A program made the position numbers and the translations under genes. Below are positions 34,489 to 44,135 of a DNA stretch of 64,000 bases, piece after piece (within the stretch, counting starts at the first letter, position 1; each line of letters begins with the position of its first letter). The stretch comes from Nostoc sp. 106C (GTDB lineage: Bacteria; Cyanobacteriota; Cyanobacteriia; Cyanobacteriales; Nostocaceae), in the NCBI RefSeq assembly GCF_002154725.1, contig NZ_MTAW01000145.1:89104-153103 (forward strand), read 5' to 3'. The notes under the pieces were generated by a model. That model made no database searches and was not told where the DNA came from. It saw only the letters and a program-made list of their open reading frames with translations.

Positions 34489-35820
34489 CTATTTTGACCC
34501 ACCTGTAAAGAAGTCAAAGAAGCGAATAAAGCTCTGAACATTAAAAAATGGTTGCGTAATTGTACTGAGAGCATTAGTAATTCTACCAATGAGATTACGA
34601 CCAACCACAATAACATCATTATCTTGAAGCGGCACGTTTTGAGACATATCGCCACCTAGAGCTTTTTTAGCATCAAGTCTCTGGGTAACAGCTTGACCTC
34701 TTTCGGGATCGAAGCGTACTAGAGCAATATCCCGGAGATTGGCAGTGTCAAGATTGATTCCCCCTAATGCATCGATAAATGTGCTGCCATTAGGTAAGAG
34801 TTGATTGGCTATGCCTCCCGCTGCATAGTTTAAAACCCTGACTCTAATCTGTGGTATGGCTAAGGTTGAGCGAGCAATCAGATTGCGGTCATAGCCATCA
34901 TCAGTGCCAATTTCACGACGCGGAACAATTATGGTATCGCCATCTTGTAGTCGGAAATTAGGCACTGAACTGCCGTTTTGTAACGCTGTGTACAGGTCAA
35001 CAGTTTGGGAAATCACAGAACCATCAACCAACCGCCTACGCACTTGCACTTGTCTTAGATCTGCGATCGTGGTTGTCCCACCCGATGTCAGTAAGGCATC
35101 TGCAACCCGGGGTGTAGGCGATCCCATAGCATAAATCCCTGGACGAAATACTTCCCCACTAATAGTTACTTGAACTGGTCGTGGTGTTGCCAATGACGCT
35201 ACCACAATCGGGTCTACTAACAGGCGACTTAAAGCTAAACGAATTTTTTCTTGTGCTTCTTCTACACTCAAGCCTTGTAACGATACTGTTCCTACTTGCG
35301 GTACTAAAATGTTACCTTCCGGATTAATTACAGCTTGAAAGCTCAAATCTGGACGCTGCCCTGCTAATGATAAAACTACTACTGGCTCGACTACGTAACG
35401 ATTGAGTAACAAGCGAATTTTTTCTTGTGCTTCTAGCAAAGTTAAACCCTGTAGCGACACTGTTTTGATTAGCGGTACTATGATGTTGCCTTCAGGATTA
35501 ATTGCAGCTTGGAAGCTCAAATCTGGAAAGCGCTGAACCATAACGCTAATGTTATCTCCTGGTCCTAAGCGATAAGGACCAGGAGGGCGCTGAACCACAA
35601 CGCTAATTGTATCTCCTGGCCCTAAAAGATATCGATTGAGTTGGGGAGAAATTTCGTTATTTAAAGCCGCAGGTGCAACGTCAGTAGGTGAAGGCACTGA
35701 GAATTGCCGCGATGATTGTTCTGGAGATGTTGCAGGTTGAGCAACAACTACTTGAAACGCTGTTGTCCAGAAAACGCCTAGCTGAAGGCTCACAAAACAT
35801 AGAGCGCTGAAAGCACGCAT
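34489..35820 (-). CDS. Polysaccharide export protein (Wza-like, SLBB domains)
   Basis: A 443-residue protein with a signal peptide (about 1-27) that should form the outer membrane/periplasmic export channel for polysaccharide. A Poly_export domain (about 65-215) is followed by SLBB domains (PVQVTISGEVFRPGIYAMG near 220 and IRVRVLNYAAGG near 320). The Poly_export part is internally duplicated: LGPGDxISVxVQR occurs twice 18 residues apart, and a block beginning PDLSFQAxINPEGN and running through EAQEKIRL occurs twice. It lacks the lipobox of E. coli Wza. Neighbours are the Wzc-like kinase downstream and the cyanoexosortase genes upstream. Confidence 0.88.
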   Translation of the reverse strand: MRAFSALCFVSLQLGVFWTTAFQVVVAQPATSPEQSSRQFSVPSPTDVAPAALNNEISPQLNRYLLGPGDTISVVVQRPPGPYRLGPGDNISVMVQRFPDLSFQAAINPEGNIIVPLIKTVSLQGLTLLEAQEKIRLLLNRYVVEPVVVLSLAGQRPDLSFQAVINPEGNILVPQVGTVSLQGLSVEEAQEKIRLALSRLLVDPIVVASLATPRPVQVTISGEVFRPGIYAMGSPTPRVADALLTSGGTTTIADLRQVQVRRRLVDGSVISQTVDLYTALQNGSSVPNFRLQDGDTIIVPRREIGTDDGYDRNLIARSTLAIPQIRVRVLNYAAGGIANQLLPNGSTFIDALGGINLDTANLRDIALVRFDPERGQAVTQRLDAKKALGGDMSQNVPLQDNDVIVVGRNLIGRITNALSTITQPFFNVQSFIRFFDFFTGGSK

Positions 35821-36063
35821 ATGAGAATTGTCTAAGATAAATATTTGTACAGAAAAGCTAGACTCAAAATGGGTCTTGCTGAGTCGCTATTTTACTCTGG
35901 TAATACTTAAAATGTCTCTTACTTCACCGAGAAATTACTATATATAAAGATATAAAGAGAGTAAAATATTGCATGAATAAAAAGCGATCGCATCAGTGCT
36001 AGCATCTCAGCAAAAATCTGCGGTTTGAGAGCACACAACCATATCTCTGCACAAACGCACTCG

Positions 36064-36777
36064 TTAATTGCTCTGTAGAGACTCTGCCATTAATGCAGCT
36101 TGTACTGTCTGACCAATAGACTCGGCTAAAGGCCAAATTTTTTCTACTTGACCTAAAGGTTCCATTGGAACGAGAATACTCACGCCAACCCAAGGAACTC
36201 GCTGCTTACGCCACTGTGCTAATTGATCTGCTAAGAACCAATGTAAAGGTGATGGATTTCCCCCATTCGGGAGAGCATACCATTGCAACACACCAAAAGT
36301 ATCCTGTTTTGTAGCAGCACGAAAGAATCTAGCTTGTACCTGAGTTTCTCTAGGCTGTTTCACAGTAAATTGAGCCGAGCGATATTGAGCTATGTCCCAC
36401 TTTCCCCAACGCGACTTTCCCCATCCGTTAACTTCTGTCCACTCCACCTCCGGCTGATCCATTGGCCCATTTTGCGGTAGCAACAGTAGTATCGCTTGAG
36501 TTTGCGAATCTTCTTTCTTAATTAGCTGTAACGACCATTTATGTTCACCAATTTGTTGTTCCGCCTGTTCAACAGTTTGCCAACCAGGAAGACTTAACCC
36601 AGAATTGCGTATATGTTTCAATGCTTTTAGGCTAGTGATAGGTGGTGGCTGTTTCCATTGCCAGTGCCCTGTCAGGTATCCGGGAACGCTTCCAATAGCA
36701 AATAGCAGCAGCAACAATAAAAGCGCTACTACTTGAGTCCATTGACTTTCTTTGAAAAACTTAGTTAAGGAAATCAT
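36064..36777 (-). CDS. Cyanoexosortase system-associated protein (EpsI-like)
   Basis: A 237-residue protein with one N-terminal membrane span (about 14-35) and a periplasmic domain. It resembles the associated protein that accompanies cyanoexosortases: GYLTGHWQWKQPPP after the span, LPGWQTVEQ, a WSLQLI strand and W-rich motifs (VEWTEVNGWGKSRWGKWD). The usual assignment for this wording is the cyanoexosortase B type. ATG at 36777 is used; a TTG one codon earlier also exists. It lies 105 bases after the exosortase gene in the same direction, so it is its operon partner. Confidence 0.75.
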   Translation of the reverse strand: MISLTKFFKESQWTQVVALLLLLLLFAIGSVPGYLTGHWQWKQPPPITSLKALKHIRNSGLSLPGWQTVEQAEQQIGEHKWSLQLIKKEDSQTQAILLLLPQNGPMDQPEVEWTEVNGWGKSRWGKWDIAQYRSAQFTVKQPRETQVQARFFRAATKQDTFGVLQWYALPNGGNPSPLHWFLADQLAQWRKQRVPWVGVSILVPMEPLGQVEKIWPLAESIGQTVQAALMAESLQSN

Positions 36778-36885
36778 CAATAAAATTTGTAATATCTAGG
36801 CAAAAGTTTACTTGGCAAAAAAACCTTATGAGTGCAGTAATATTACATAGTCATTATTGCGATATGACTGTTTTTGGCACAGGTT

Positions 36886-37779
36886 CTAACCCTCGGCTTC
36901 TGCTTCGCTATCTGTAACTGTTGAGAAATAGCAATTAATCCGATTGAGTAAAGGCAGTAATAACAGCAACATACAACCAGAGTAGAGATCGCCACCCCAA
37001 CCTTCATGCAACCATTTAAAAGCTGCTTCTTGACCTGTGCCATGAAAGAAGGTTAATGCAGTGTTGCGAAGGATATTGGCACTAATGCTAATTAAAATAG
37101 CAATTACCAAAAACCAACTAGTTATGCGACGTGAAGACAAAGCACCTGTCCAATAAAGCAGCATTAAGCTAACGTACATGGTAGTAAACAACATTTTCAG
37201 TCCCGCACAATAAGGCGCAACTTCCACAATCCGTCCACCCACGTACAGATTTACCCCATCAACAGTTACTTCCATACCAAACTGATTCAGTATGAAGCCA
37301 GCAGTACCAGCAATGAAACTTTGCAAGGGTAAGGTGTAGGGAGCAATCAAGTAGGGACCAGCTGTTGGGGTAGCGAAGAATATCAGCAATAGAGGAAATC
37401 CTTGCAATTTTAAACCAGGCATACCTTTGAACCATAAGCACAATCCGGCTAAAATGGCGGGGAAGGAAAGGTTAACCCACTCAGCTACACCGCTTAAATA
37501 GAAAACTCCTCCGACTAAAAGTAGGACAGGGCCTAAAGGATGGATTATATTTGGTAGACGTTGCCATTGTTTGCGTTGCAGCCAAACTAAGTAAGCGGCA
37601 AAAGGTAAACCAATCAGACCGTGGCTAAAATATTCGTGTTCTGTACTAATATTTTTGTGCAACCAACCATCCAGCCAGTGTAGTAAAAGAGGCGCATAAA
37701 GTAGTAATAAAACCCCTAAAATCGCTAAACTGAGCAGTTGTGGAATGTTTCTATTTTTTACCTGTTGCTGGATTGCCAT
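36886..37779 (-). CDS. Cyanoexosortase (probably B type)
   Basis: A 297-residue polytopic protease/transpeptidase with about eight spans. It should cut and transfer proteins with short C-terminal sorting tails (PEP-CTERM-like) in the cell envelope. The active-site triad is present: Cys191 in APYCAGLKM, Arg238 in SANILRNTAL and His258 in KWLHEGWGG. ATG at 37779 (MAIQQQV) is chosen over TTG at 37791. The associated EpsI-like protein and the Wza/Wzc genes lie downstream on the same strand, which matches the known link between exosortases and exopolysaccharide loci. Confidence 0.85.
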   Translation of the reverse strand: MAIQQQVKNRNIPQLLSLAILGVLLLLYAPLLLHWLDGWLHKNISTEHEYFSHGLIGLPFAAYLVWLQRKQWQRLPNIIHPLGPVLLLVGGVFYLSGVAEWVNLSFPAILAGLCLWFKGMPGLKLQGFPLLLIFFATPTAGPYLIAPYTLPLQSFIAGTAGFILNQFGMEVTVDGVNLYVGGRIVEVAPYCAGLKMLFTTMYVSLMLLYWTGALSSRRITSWFLVIAILISISANILRNTALTFFHGTGQEAAFKWLHEGWGGDLYSGCMLLLLLPLLNRINCYFSTVTDSEAEAEG

Positions 37780-37889
37780 GATTTTAAGCAATTCAAAGTT
37801 TAAAATTCAAGATTTATTGCGTTTCGCTGATCAGTTGTTTTGGATCTGGTTCAATAATCAATAGCAAACAGCTATAGCTAGCTTGAAAC

Positions 37890-39056
37890 TTAAATGCACA
37901 ACAACTGTTGTTGCTCGCCACTTAAAGTAGATGTAATTGCTGCCACGACTTCTTGAATTTGCTCATTGCTTAAACCTGGGTACATAGGTAACGATAAAAT
38001 TTGTTTTGCCAACTTTTCTGCATGAGGGAAATCTCCAATTTGATAGCCTAAATTGGTAAAGGCTGGTTGAAGGTGGCAAGGAATTGGGTAATGAATACCA
38101 GTCTGGATTCCCTCTGCTGTGAGTTTGTCTTGGATTTGCTGACGTGTTAAAGGACAGGAGTCATCAATTTTAATCACATAAAGATGATAAACATGTCCTG
38201 TAGCACTGTGATTTTGTAAAGGGATAATGCCAGCAGATGCTAAGGGTGATAATTCTTGATCATACTGTTGGGCAATACTGTGGCGATCGCAATTCCACTT
38301 AGATAAATATGGTAGTTTTTTTAGTAAGATTGCCGCTTGCAAAGTATCTAAGCGACTATTTGTACCCGCTTCAATATGGAAATACTTTTGAGATGCGCCG
38401 TAATTGCGCAAGCGCACCATTTTTTGGGCGACATCTGGATCTCGCGTTAATAGCATTCCTCCATCTCCAAATGCTCCCAAATTTTTACTGGGGTAAAAGC
38501 TAAAAGCTGCGGCTATTCCCACTGAGCCAGCATGATATCCGTCTCGTTCTGCTAAGTGTGCTTGTGCTGCATCTTCAAAAATTAGCAGGTTGTAAGTTTT
38601 GGCAAAGTCTAATAGCTGTCGTGGCGACACCATCTGACCATAAAGATGTACAGGAATGATTACTTTCGTCCGAGGTGTAACTAATTTTGCTGCTGCTTCT
38701 AAATCAATTAAACCTGTTTGGGGATCGCAATCTACCAAAATCGGCTTTGCTCCAACACGTAGCACTCCAATTAGAGTTGCAACAAAGGTATTAACAGGTA
38801 ATAAAACTTCATCGTCATTGCAAATATTACATGCTTGTAAACCTAAGGCGATCGCATCGGTTCCTGATGCTACACCTACAGCATATTCTGTACCAGACGC
38901 TGCTGCAAAGGCTGCCTCAAAATCTGATAATGCTTGCCCTAAAATAAAATCTCCTTGTGTTAATACAGCCTTTATTGCCTGCTCCAGTTGACTTTGAATT
39001 GGCTGATGTTGTAAATTCAGGTCTACAAAAGGAACTTTAATAACTTTTTTATTCAT
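37890..39056 (-). CDS. DegT/DnrJ/EryC1/StrS family aminotransferase
   Basis: A 388-residue PLP-dependent sugar aminotransferase that converts keto-sugar nucleotides to amino sugars for surface polysaccharides. The internal-aldimine lysine is Lys191 in SFYPSKNLGAFGDGG. Other markers are VGVASGTDAIALGLQA, LLPVNTFVATLIG, and FEDAAQAHLAE with the PLP-contacting Asp. The position at the head of the exosortase/Wza/Wzc run supports a role in polysaccharide assembly; the acceptor sugar is not known. Confidence 0.9.
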   Translation of the reverse strand: MNKKVIKVPFVDLNLQHQPIQSQLEQAIKAVLTQGDFILGQALSDFEAAFAAASGTEYAVGVASGTDAIALGLQACNICNDDEVLLPVNTFVATLIGVLRVGAKPILVDCDPQTGLIDLEAAAKLVTPRTKVIIPVHLYGQMVSPRQLLDFAKTYNLLIFEDAAQAHLAERDGYHAGSVGIAAAFSFYPSKNLGAFGDGGMLLTRDPDVAQKMVRLRNYGASQKYFHIEAGTNSRLDTLQAAILLKKLPYLSKWNCDRHSIAQQYDQELSPLASAGIIPLQNHSATGHVYHLYVIKIDDSCPLTRQQIQDKLTAEGIQTGIHYPIPCHLQPAFTNLGYQIGDFPHAEKLAKQILSLPMYPGLSNEQIQEVVAAITSTLSGEQQQLLCI

Positions 39057-39976
39057 TGACAGATAGCCTCAAATTTTAGATAGATTTTTTTTAAATAGCT
39101 AATTATTTTATGATTTTTTAGTATAAATAGTTTAGTAGAATTAATTATATTAAAAATAAATTTTGTCTATCTCTAGATGATTAATTTTTAAATAAAACTT
39201 GCTATGTAGGATTAAAAATTAGCTCGAATGAAAAAGCAAGTATATATAATTAATTTTATTAATTGATAGTTTGCTGAGAGTTTTTATTAACTAAATGTTT
39301 AATGCATTTAATCCGATTAACTAGATTTTTGTAAATTAACTATCTATTACTAATCTTGCATAGTTTACTTTATCGCTATTTTATTTAGTTATATTTTCAA
39401 TCAGATAACGAGCATTACTAATAAGCTTTACTTATCTAAATGTGTGACTTGAATTTATATTTCTTTTTCAAGCAATTAAAAATTTCCTCTGTTATAAAAT
39501 CTAAAGTAAAATTTCATGTTTTTAATTTCTAAAACATTAGCCTCAATACAGTATTCAGAATGTTTTGTCACTATTATTTATGCTTCCAAAGATTGCACTA
39601 GGAGAGTCCAATATCTAACTATTTTACTTAAATGAGAATCGAACAAATACACAAAAAAGTTACCTATTCAATATAAGAATGAAATAGACTTTATCTTCCT
39701 CCTTAGCGTTATATTACCCAGCTTGAAAACAAAACTAACGCTGTTTAGTAGTAAAAGCTAAAGCAATAGAGATTTCACCAGCGCTAACTAGAATATTTAC
39801 TGACATCTGCTACGAACCGAGAGGCGATCGCATTATAAGTTGCTCGTCAAAAGAGAAAATTTTTGTTGTCAGCTTGTTTATCGGAGGTGAAATTGGGGAA
39901 TGCTTAAAAATAGCAAATAATAATCCACAAACAGTGGTTATATAAACTACAGTATCGAGCAATTATCAAGGTAACG
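39057..39976. other. 920-bp gene-free, very AT-rich stretch
   Basis: No gene is seen on either strand, and no hairpin with strong arms is noticed. The stretch separates the minus-strand polysaccharide cluster from the plus-strand GAF kinase, so both promoters should be here. The run of TTTAATT-type sequence from 39060 to 39560 could be a bent or easily melted region. Confidence 0.55.
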
Positions 39977-41536
39977 ATGGCAATGGTAGAGCCTGAAAAC
40001 AAATTATCTGCGCTAAAAGATGGTTGGACTTCCCAAGAAACAAGAGAAAAACAACGCCTCGAAGCTTTGTCAGATTTAGGTTTGCGGCAATCAGAAACAA
40101 TTCCTGTCTTTGAAGAAGCCACTCAAACTGCTGCTCATTTTTTGGAAGCACCCATTTCTATTTTGGGATTTGTAGATCAAGAACGTCATTGGTTCAAGTC
40201 AGCAGTAGGTTTATCTAGACTGGGACTAATGAATCATCTAGCACAAAGCCGTCAATTATTACGCCGGGAATCTTTTTGCACCCAAGTGGTGGATAGTTTC
40301 CAATTTTTAGTAATTAATGATACACATAAAATTACTGACTCAGTACTTGCTTCTAGCAAGTTGATACAGGATTATGGCATTCGCGCTTACTTGGGAGCGC
40401 CATTAATTGATGCGTCCGGTCATTGTCTAGGTGCATTGGCGGTAATGGATTTAGTGCCACGTAACTTTACCACTCGCGATATTGAATTTTTACAAATCAT
40501 AGCTCGTTGGAGCATGAGTGAGTTTGAGCGTAATCGACTGCTCAAAGCAAAATCAGAAGTCAGTATTCCCAAAGCCACGATTAGCTTATCATTCAGTGAC
40601 GACAGTAGCACTGAGATTAAAATTACCCCACCCACTTTAGAACAAGACTCTTTGTCTACTAAGCAACTAAAACTAGAACTGTTAGGGCAGCTAACTCAGG
40701 AGTTACGTACGCCTTTAACATCTGTACTAGGAATGGCTAGCGTCTTAGGACGTGAGATTTATGGACCTTTGACGACTAAGCAAAGAGAATATCTCGATAT
40801 CATCCAACACAGCGGTCGATATTTACTATCCTTGGTCAACGAAATTACTGAATTAGGAGCAATGGATGAAGGCTCAACCGATTTAAATTTAGCTCCTGTG
40901 GATATTGAAATGGTATGCCAACAAGCTATCAATACCCTAGAGGAAGCTGCTAATCGCCGCGAGCAAGATATTCGCTTATCTATCGAACCTGGACACAGCC
41001 GCATTTGTCCTTTAGATAAAGATAAGGTGCGACAAATGCTGTATCACCTAATTTTTAGTGTGATTCAACTCTCTGCTACAGGTAGTGTAGTGCGCATTCA
41101 TGTCTCTTACAAAGAAAATACACTTAACATTACGGTTTGGGTTTCCCATCCTTGGCTGGGAGACGGTATAACTGAGGTTGACCCTTATTTTCGTCTTAGC
41201 CCTTTGTCTTTGCTGGAACTTACAGGTGAGGCAGCAACCTATAATATTCATGCAGACAACCATGAATTGGCAGGAAATTTACCGCTAGTAGTGGAAAAGT
41301 CAAAAAACTTGAGTGATTCCCATTCAGATATCCTCACTGTGAATTCAGCGATAGATGTTACTCAGCCACATAGTACTTTGTCTCGCGAAAGCTTAGGTTT
41401 ATTACTTAGCTGTCAGCTGGCAGAATTACACGGTGGACAAATTACGATTCAAGGTTCTTCAGAATCAGGATACCGCTATGTGCTATCTTTGCCATTGCAA
41501 GCTGTGACTTCCACAGAAGCAGTTAATGATGTTTGA
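39977..41536 (+). CDS. GAF-domain histidine kinase-like protein with degenerate kinase core
   Basis: A 519-residue cytoplasmic protein. A GAF domain covers about residues 35-195, with EAPISILGFVDQERHWFKSAVGL. A HisKA-like helix pair follows at about 230-300. Where the phospho-acceptor His would stand (consensus HELRTP), Gln241 stands instead: LTQELRTPLTSVLG. The C-terminal ATPase-like region is also worn: the N-box lacks the usual Asn pair (YHLIFSVIQL) and no DxGxGI is seen (VSHPWLGDGI is closest). It therefore probably cannot autophosphorylate in the normal way and may be a sensor that works by protein contact. ATG at 39977 is used; a second ATG lies two codons on. Confidence 0.8.
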   Translation: MAMVEPENKLSALKDGWTSQETREKQRLEALSDLGLRQSETIPVFEEATQTAAHFLEAPISILGFVDQERHWFKSAVGLSRLGLMNHLAQSRQLLRRESFCTQVVDSFQFLVINDTHKITDSVLASSKLIQDYGIRAYLGAPLIDASGHCLGALAVMDLVPRNFTTRDIEFLQIIARWSMSEFERNRLLKAKSEVSIPKATISLSFSDDSSTEIKITPPTLEQDSLSTKQLKLELLGQLTQELRTPLTSVLGMASVLGREIYGPLTTKQREYLDIIQHSGRYLLSLVNEITELGAMDEGSTDLNLAPVDIEMVCQQAINTLEEAANRREQDIRLSIEPGHSRICPLDKDKVRQMLYHLIFSVIQLSATGSVVRIHVSYKENTLNITVWVSHPWLGDGITEVDPYFRLSPLSLLELTGEAATYNIHADNHELAGNLPLVVEKSKNLSDSHSDILTVNSAIDVTQPHSTLSRESLGLLLSCQLAELHGGQITIQGSSESGYRYVLSLPLQAVTSTEAVNDV

Positions 41537-42177
41537 TTAGGTCAAGTTACTAAATAGCGTCATGAAGTGCGTACATCCTCCTGGTGAATCCTACCCTATG
41601 CCTTTGGCAAATCGCGTACTTTGAGAATTCTTCTTAGGAATATGCCGAACGGAGTACGCGATAGTTGTCTTTGGTGGGAAAGCGTCTACAGCAATGCTTC
41701 ACCAGGACGCATGAGAAATCTAAAATTGTCGCTTTAAAATAGCGCTCTTAATAGAATTTCTGACAAGTGGCTGCATAATCCCCAGCATCAGAAAGACGTG
41801 GGGATGCAGTTTGTATGATGATTAGCTTACTCCAAGTCAGAACTTCTTCGCCGTCAGGCGTTCCCGGAGTTTAACTAGAGTAACTGACGAGGGGAAAGGC
41901 AAAGAAGCAGAGAATATTACTACTGAGCAAAGTTATTTCGGTAAACTAAAAGGGATTAATATTTTTTACTCAGCATTTTTTCAAATCTAGCTGTTGGAAC
42001 TAGCACGACTGGAAATTTGTCAGATGATGGGCAAGAAGTCAAAAGTCATCAATATTGAATAATGATTATAGACTATTGATGAAATTCCCAATCTGCATTA
42101 TTACCCTTTTGTAACTACCCGCATTATGATCGAGTCCAAGTTCTACGCGGGCGTGCTAATCAGTCACAGCGTTTTTT
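41537..42177. other. Gene-free stretch with a nested inverted repeat
   Basis: The first 175 bases hold a large imperfect inverted repeat described separately (41568-41711). Around 41850 there is a GC-rich patch (CGCCGTCAGGCGTTCCCGG) of the kind seen at 18126-18270. No gene is seen. The promoter of the IctB-like gene should be near 42050-42170. Confidence 0.55.
41568..41711. repeat. 144-bp nested inverted repeat
   Basis: The outer arms TGCGT/ACGCA and CCTGGTGAA/TTCACCAGG are separated by about 105 bases, and inside them ATCGCGTACT (41611-41620) pairs with AGTACGCGAT (41653-41662). The unit could fold as a long hairpin. It starts 31 bases after the kinase stop codon. It may be a MITE-like repeat or a non-coding RNA gene. 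Confidence 0.55.
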
Positions 42178-43605
42178 ATGAATTTAGTCTGGCAAAGATT
42201 CACGTTATCTTATTTCACATTCCAAGAATATTTTGCTACCAGCTATCTCCACCGCTCTTTGGTGGGGCTGTTATCTTCCTGGCGGCAGAGTAGTGTATTG
42301 ATCCAGTGGGGAGACACAATTGCAGTTGCCTTACTTAGTCTAGTGTATGGTCTAGCACCCTTTGTTTCAACTACTTTGCTAGGGTTATTGCTGGCAGCTT
42401 GTGTAGGATTTTGGCTACTGCTGACTTTATCTGATGAAACAGCATCAACAAAAGTCTCATCATTTACTCCTATTCATTTGCTGGTATTGCTCTATTGGGC
42501 AATTGCCGCGGTAGCTACAGCATTCTCACCAGTAAAAAAGGCAGCGTTAAACGATTTGGTAACTTTAACGCTATATTTGCTGCTGTTTGCTCTTTGTGCT
42601 AGGGTGCTGAGGTCGTCCCGCCTGCGGTCTTGGCTGATTGCCCTCTACTTGCATGTGTCGCTAATTGTTAGTGTATATGGGTTGCGGCAATGGTTTTTTG
42701 GTGCAACTGCATTAGCCACTTGGGTTGACCCAGAATCACCCCTAGCTAAGACTACAAGGGTCTACAGTTATTTAGGTAATCCGAATTTATTGGCTGGGTA
42801 TCTTTTACCAGCGGTAATTTTCAGTTTGGTAGCAATTTTTGCTTGGCAAAGCTGGTTTAAGAAAGCCCTAGCGTTGACAGCGTTAATTGTTAATAGTGCC
42901 TGTTTAATTCTCACCTTTAGTCGTGGCGGCTGGATTGGTTTAGTAGCGGCAGTATTAACAGTTATGGCATTGCTGATTTATTGGTGGAGCGTGCAAATGC
43001 CTCCTTTTTGGCGTACTTGGTCATTGCCAATTATTCTGGGAGGTTTAATTGGAGTATTGCTGCTAGCGGTCATCTTCATCGAACCAGTACGCTTGCGGGT
43101 TTTGAGTATTTTTGCCGACCGTCAAGATAGCAGTAATAATTTTCGCCGGAATGTCTGGGATGCTGTCTTCGATATGATTCGCGATCGCCCGATTTTGGGT
43201 ATTGGTCCTGGTCATAATGCTTTTAATAAAATCTATCCCCTCTACCAACGTCCTCGTTATAGTGCTTTGAGTGCTTATTCGATTTTGCTAGAAATAGCTG
43301 TGGAGACTGGCTTTATTGGTTTAGCCTGTTTTCTGTGGTTATTAATTGTAACTTTTAATACAGGTTATATGCAAATACAACGACTGCGACAGTTGAGAAG
43401 CGTAGAGGGATTTTGGTTAATTGGGGCGATCGCATCTATGGTAGGTATGCTTGCTCATGGGACTTTTGATACTGTCTGGTTTCGGCCTGAGGCTAATAGT
43501 CTCTGGTGGCTCTTAGTAGCTTTAATTGCTAGTTACTGGACACCACTAAGCCAAAATAAGAACCAAGAGCTAAGTTCAGCTAGCTCTGAACCAGCAGCGA
43601 ACTAA
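42178..43605 (+). CDS. ictB: IctB-like / O-antigen ligase-type membrane protein
   Basis: A 475-residue membrane protein with about ten spans, of the Wzy/O-antigen ligase superfamily and closest in wording to cyanobacterial IctB ('putative bicarbonate transporter'). Markers are the start WQRFTLSYFTFQEYF, the loop with LTFSRGGWIGLVAAVL, the central VRLRVLSIFADRQDSSNNFRRNVW and the external GIGPGHNAFNKIYPLYQRPRYSALSAY, shortened here to its core GIGPGHNAFNKIYP. IctB was first tied to inorganic carbon supply, but the ligase fold suggests transfer of glycans; the two views are not settled by this sequence. It stands alone, ahead of the WGxxGxxG gene on the other strand. Confidence 0.8.
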   Translation: MNLVWQRFTLSYFTFQEYFATSYLHRSLVGLLSSWRQSSVLIQWGDTIAVALLSLVYGLAPFVSTTLLGLLLAACVGFWLLLTLSDETASTKVSSFTPIHLLVLLYWAIAAVATAFSPVKKAALNDLVTLTLYLLLFALCARVLRSSRLRSWLIALYLHVSLIVSVYGLRQWFFGATALATWVDPESPLAKTTRVYSYLGNPNLLAGYLLPAVIFSLVAIFAWQSWFKKALALTALIVNSACLILTFSRGGWIGLVAAVLTVMALLIYWWSVQMPPFWRTWSLPIILGGLIGVLLLAVIFIEPVRLRVLSIFADRQDSSNNFRRNVWDAVFDMIRDRPILGIGPGHNAFNKIYPLYQRPRYSALSAYSILLEIAVETGFIGLACFLWLLIVTFNTGYMQIQRLRQLRSVEGFWLIGAIASMVGMLAHGTFDTVWFRPEANSLWWLLVALIASYWTPLSQNKNQELSSASSEPAAN

Positions 43606-43679
43606 AATCCGTTAGTTTTTAGTTGTCAGTAAACCACAACTGACAACTAACTCCTTGAGAATTATTAATTGTTTAGTCT

Positions 43680-43958
43680 CTATAATCTAGTAGCCCCTGG
43701 GGTATTGGGATCGCGATAACGGGTTGGTTCGTCATCACGCTTTCTACCTGTCAAGCCAGCCAGACCTAATAAACCAATTAATCCCAGCCAACCCCAATCA
43801 AAATCATTGCGGGCGTAAGTTGTTGTGCTTCCGGTATTGCTGGTGGTTCCAGGGTCATTAGTAGTACTTTGGGCTTGTACAGGTAGAGTTAAGGACAAAA
43901 TTGCCATACTCAAGGTGAGAACGCCAGTACTCATCACTTTAGTGAAATTGCGTGTCAT
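43680..43958 (-). CDS. WGxxGxxG-type small secreted membrane protein
   Basis: A 92-residue protein with a Sec signal peptide (core near residues 10-25, cleavage after VQAQ or nearby), a Ser/Thr-rich linker of about 20 residues (TTNDPGTTSNTGSTTT) and a short tail with WGWLGLIGLLGLAGLTGRKR at about 55-74. This is the WGxxGxxG C-terminal motif: a Gly/Leu membrane span followed by basic residues, similar in layout to PEP-CTERM sorting tails. About 18 residues follow, unlike the sharper end of PEP-CTERM. Function is not known. A cyanoexosortase is encoded 6 kb away, but the motif lacks PEP. Confidence 0.75.
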   Translation of the reverse strand: MTRNFTKVMSTGVLTLSMAILSLTLPVQAQSTTNDPGTTSNTGSTTTYARNDFDWGWLGLIGLLGLAGLTGRKRDDEPTRYRDPNTPGATRL

Positions 43959-44135
43959 GGTGAAAGTTCCTCATCCCTTCCTAAATTACTCACCACTTTA
44001 CCGAGTTTAAGAAATAACAAAATCAATCTATGGCGATAAAATCGACTTTTTCTTAACTCTGGCTGAGGATATACAACAAGCTTTTTACTTCAATCGATTT
44101 CTGACTCTGGTGTGATAATTTAGTCAAAATAATGC

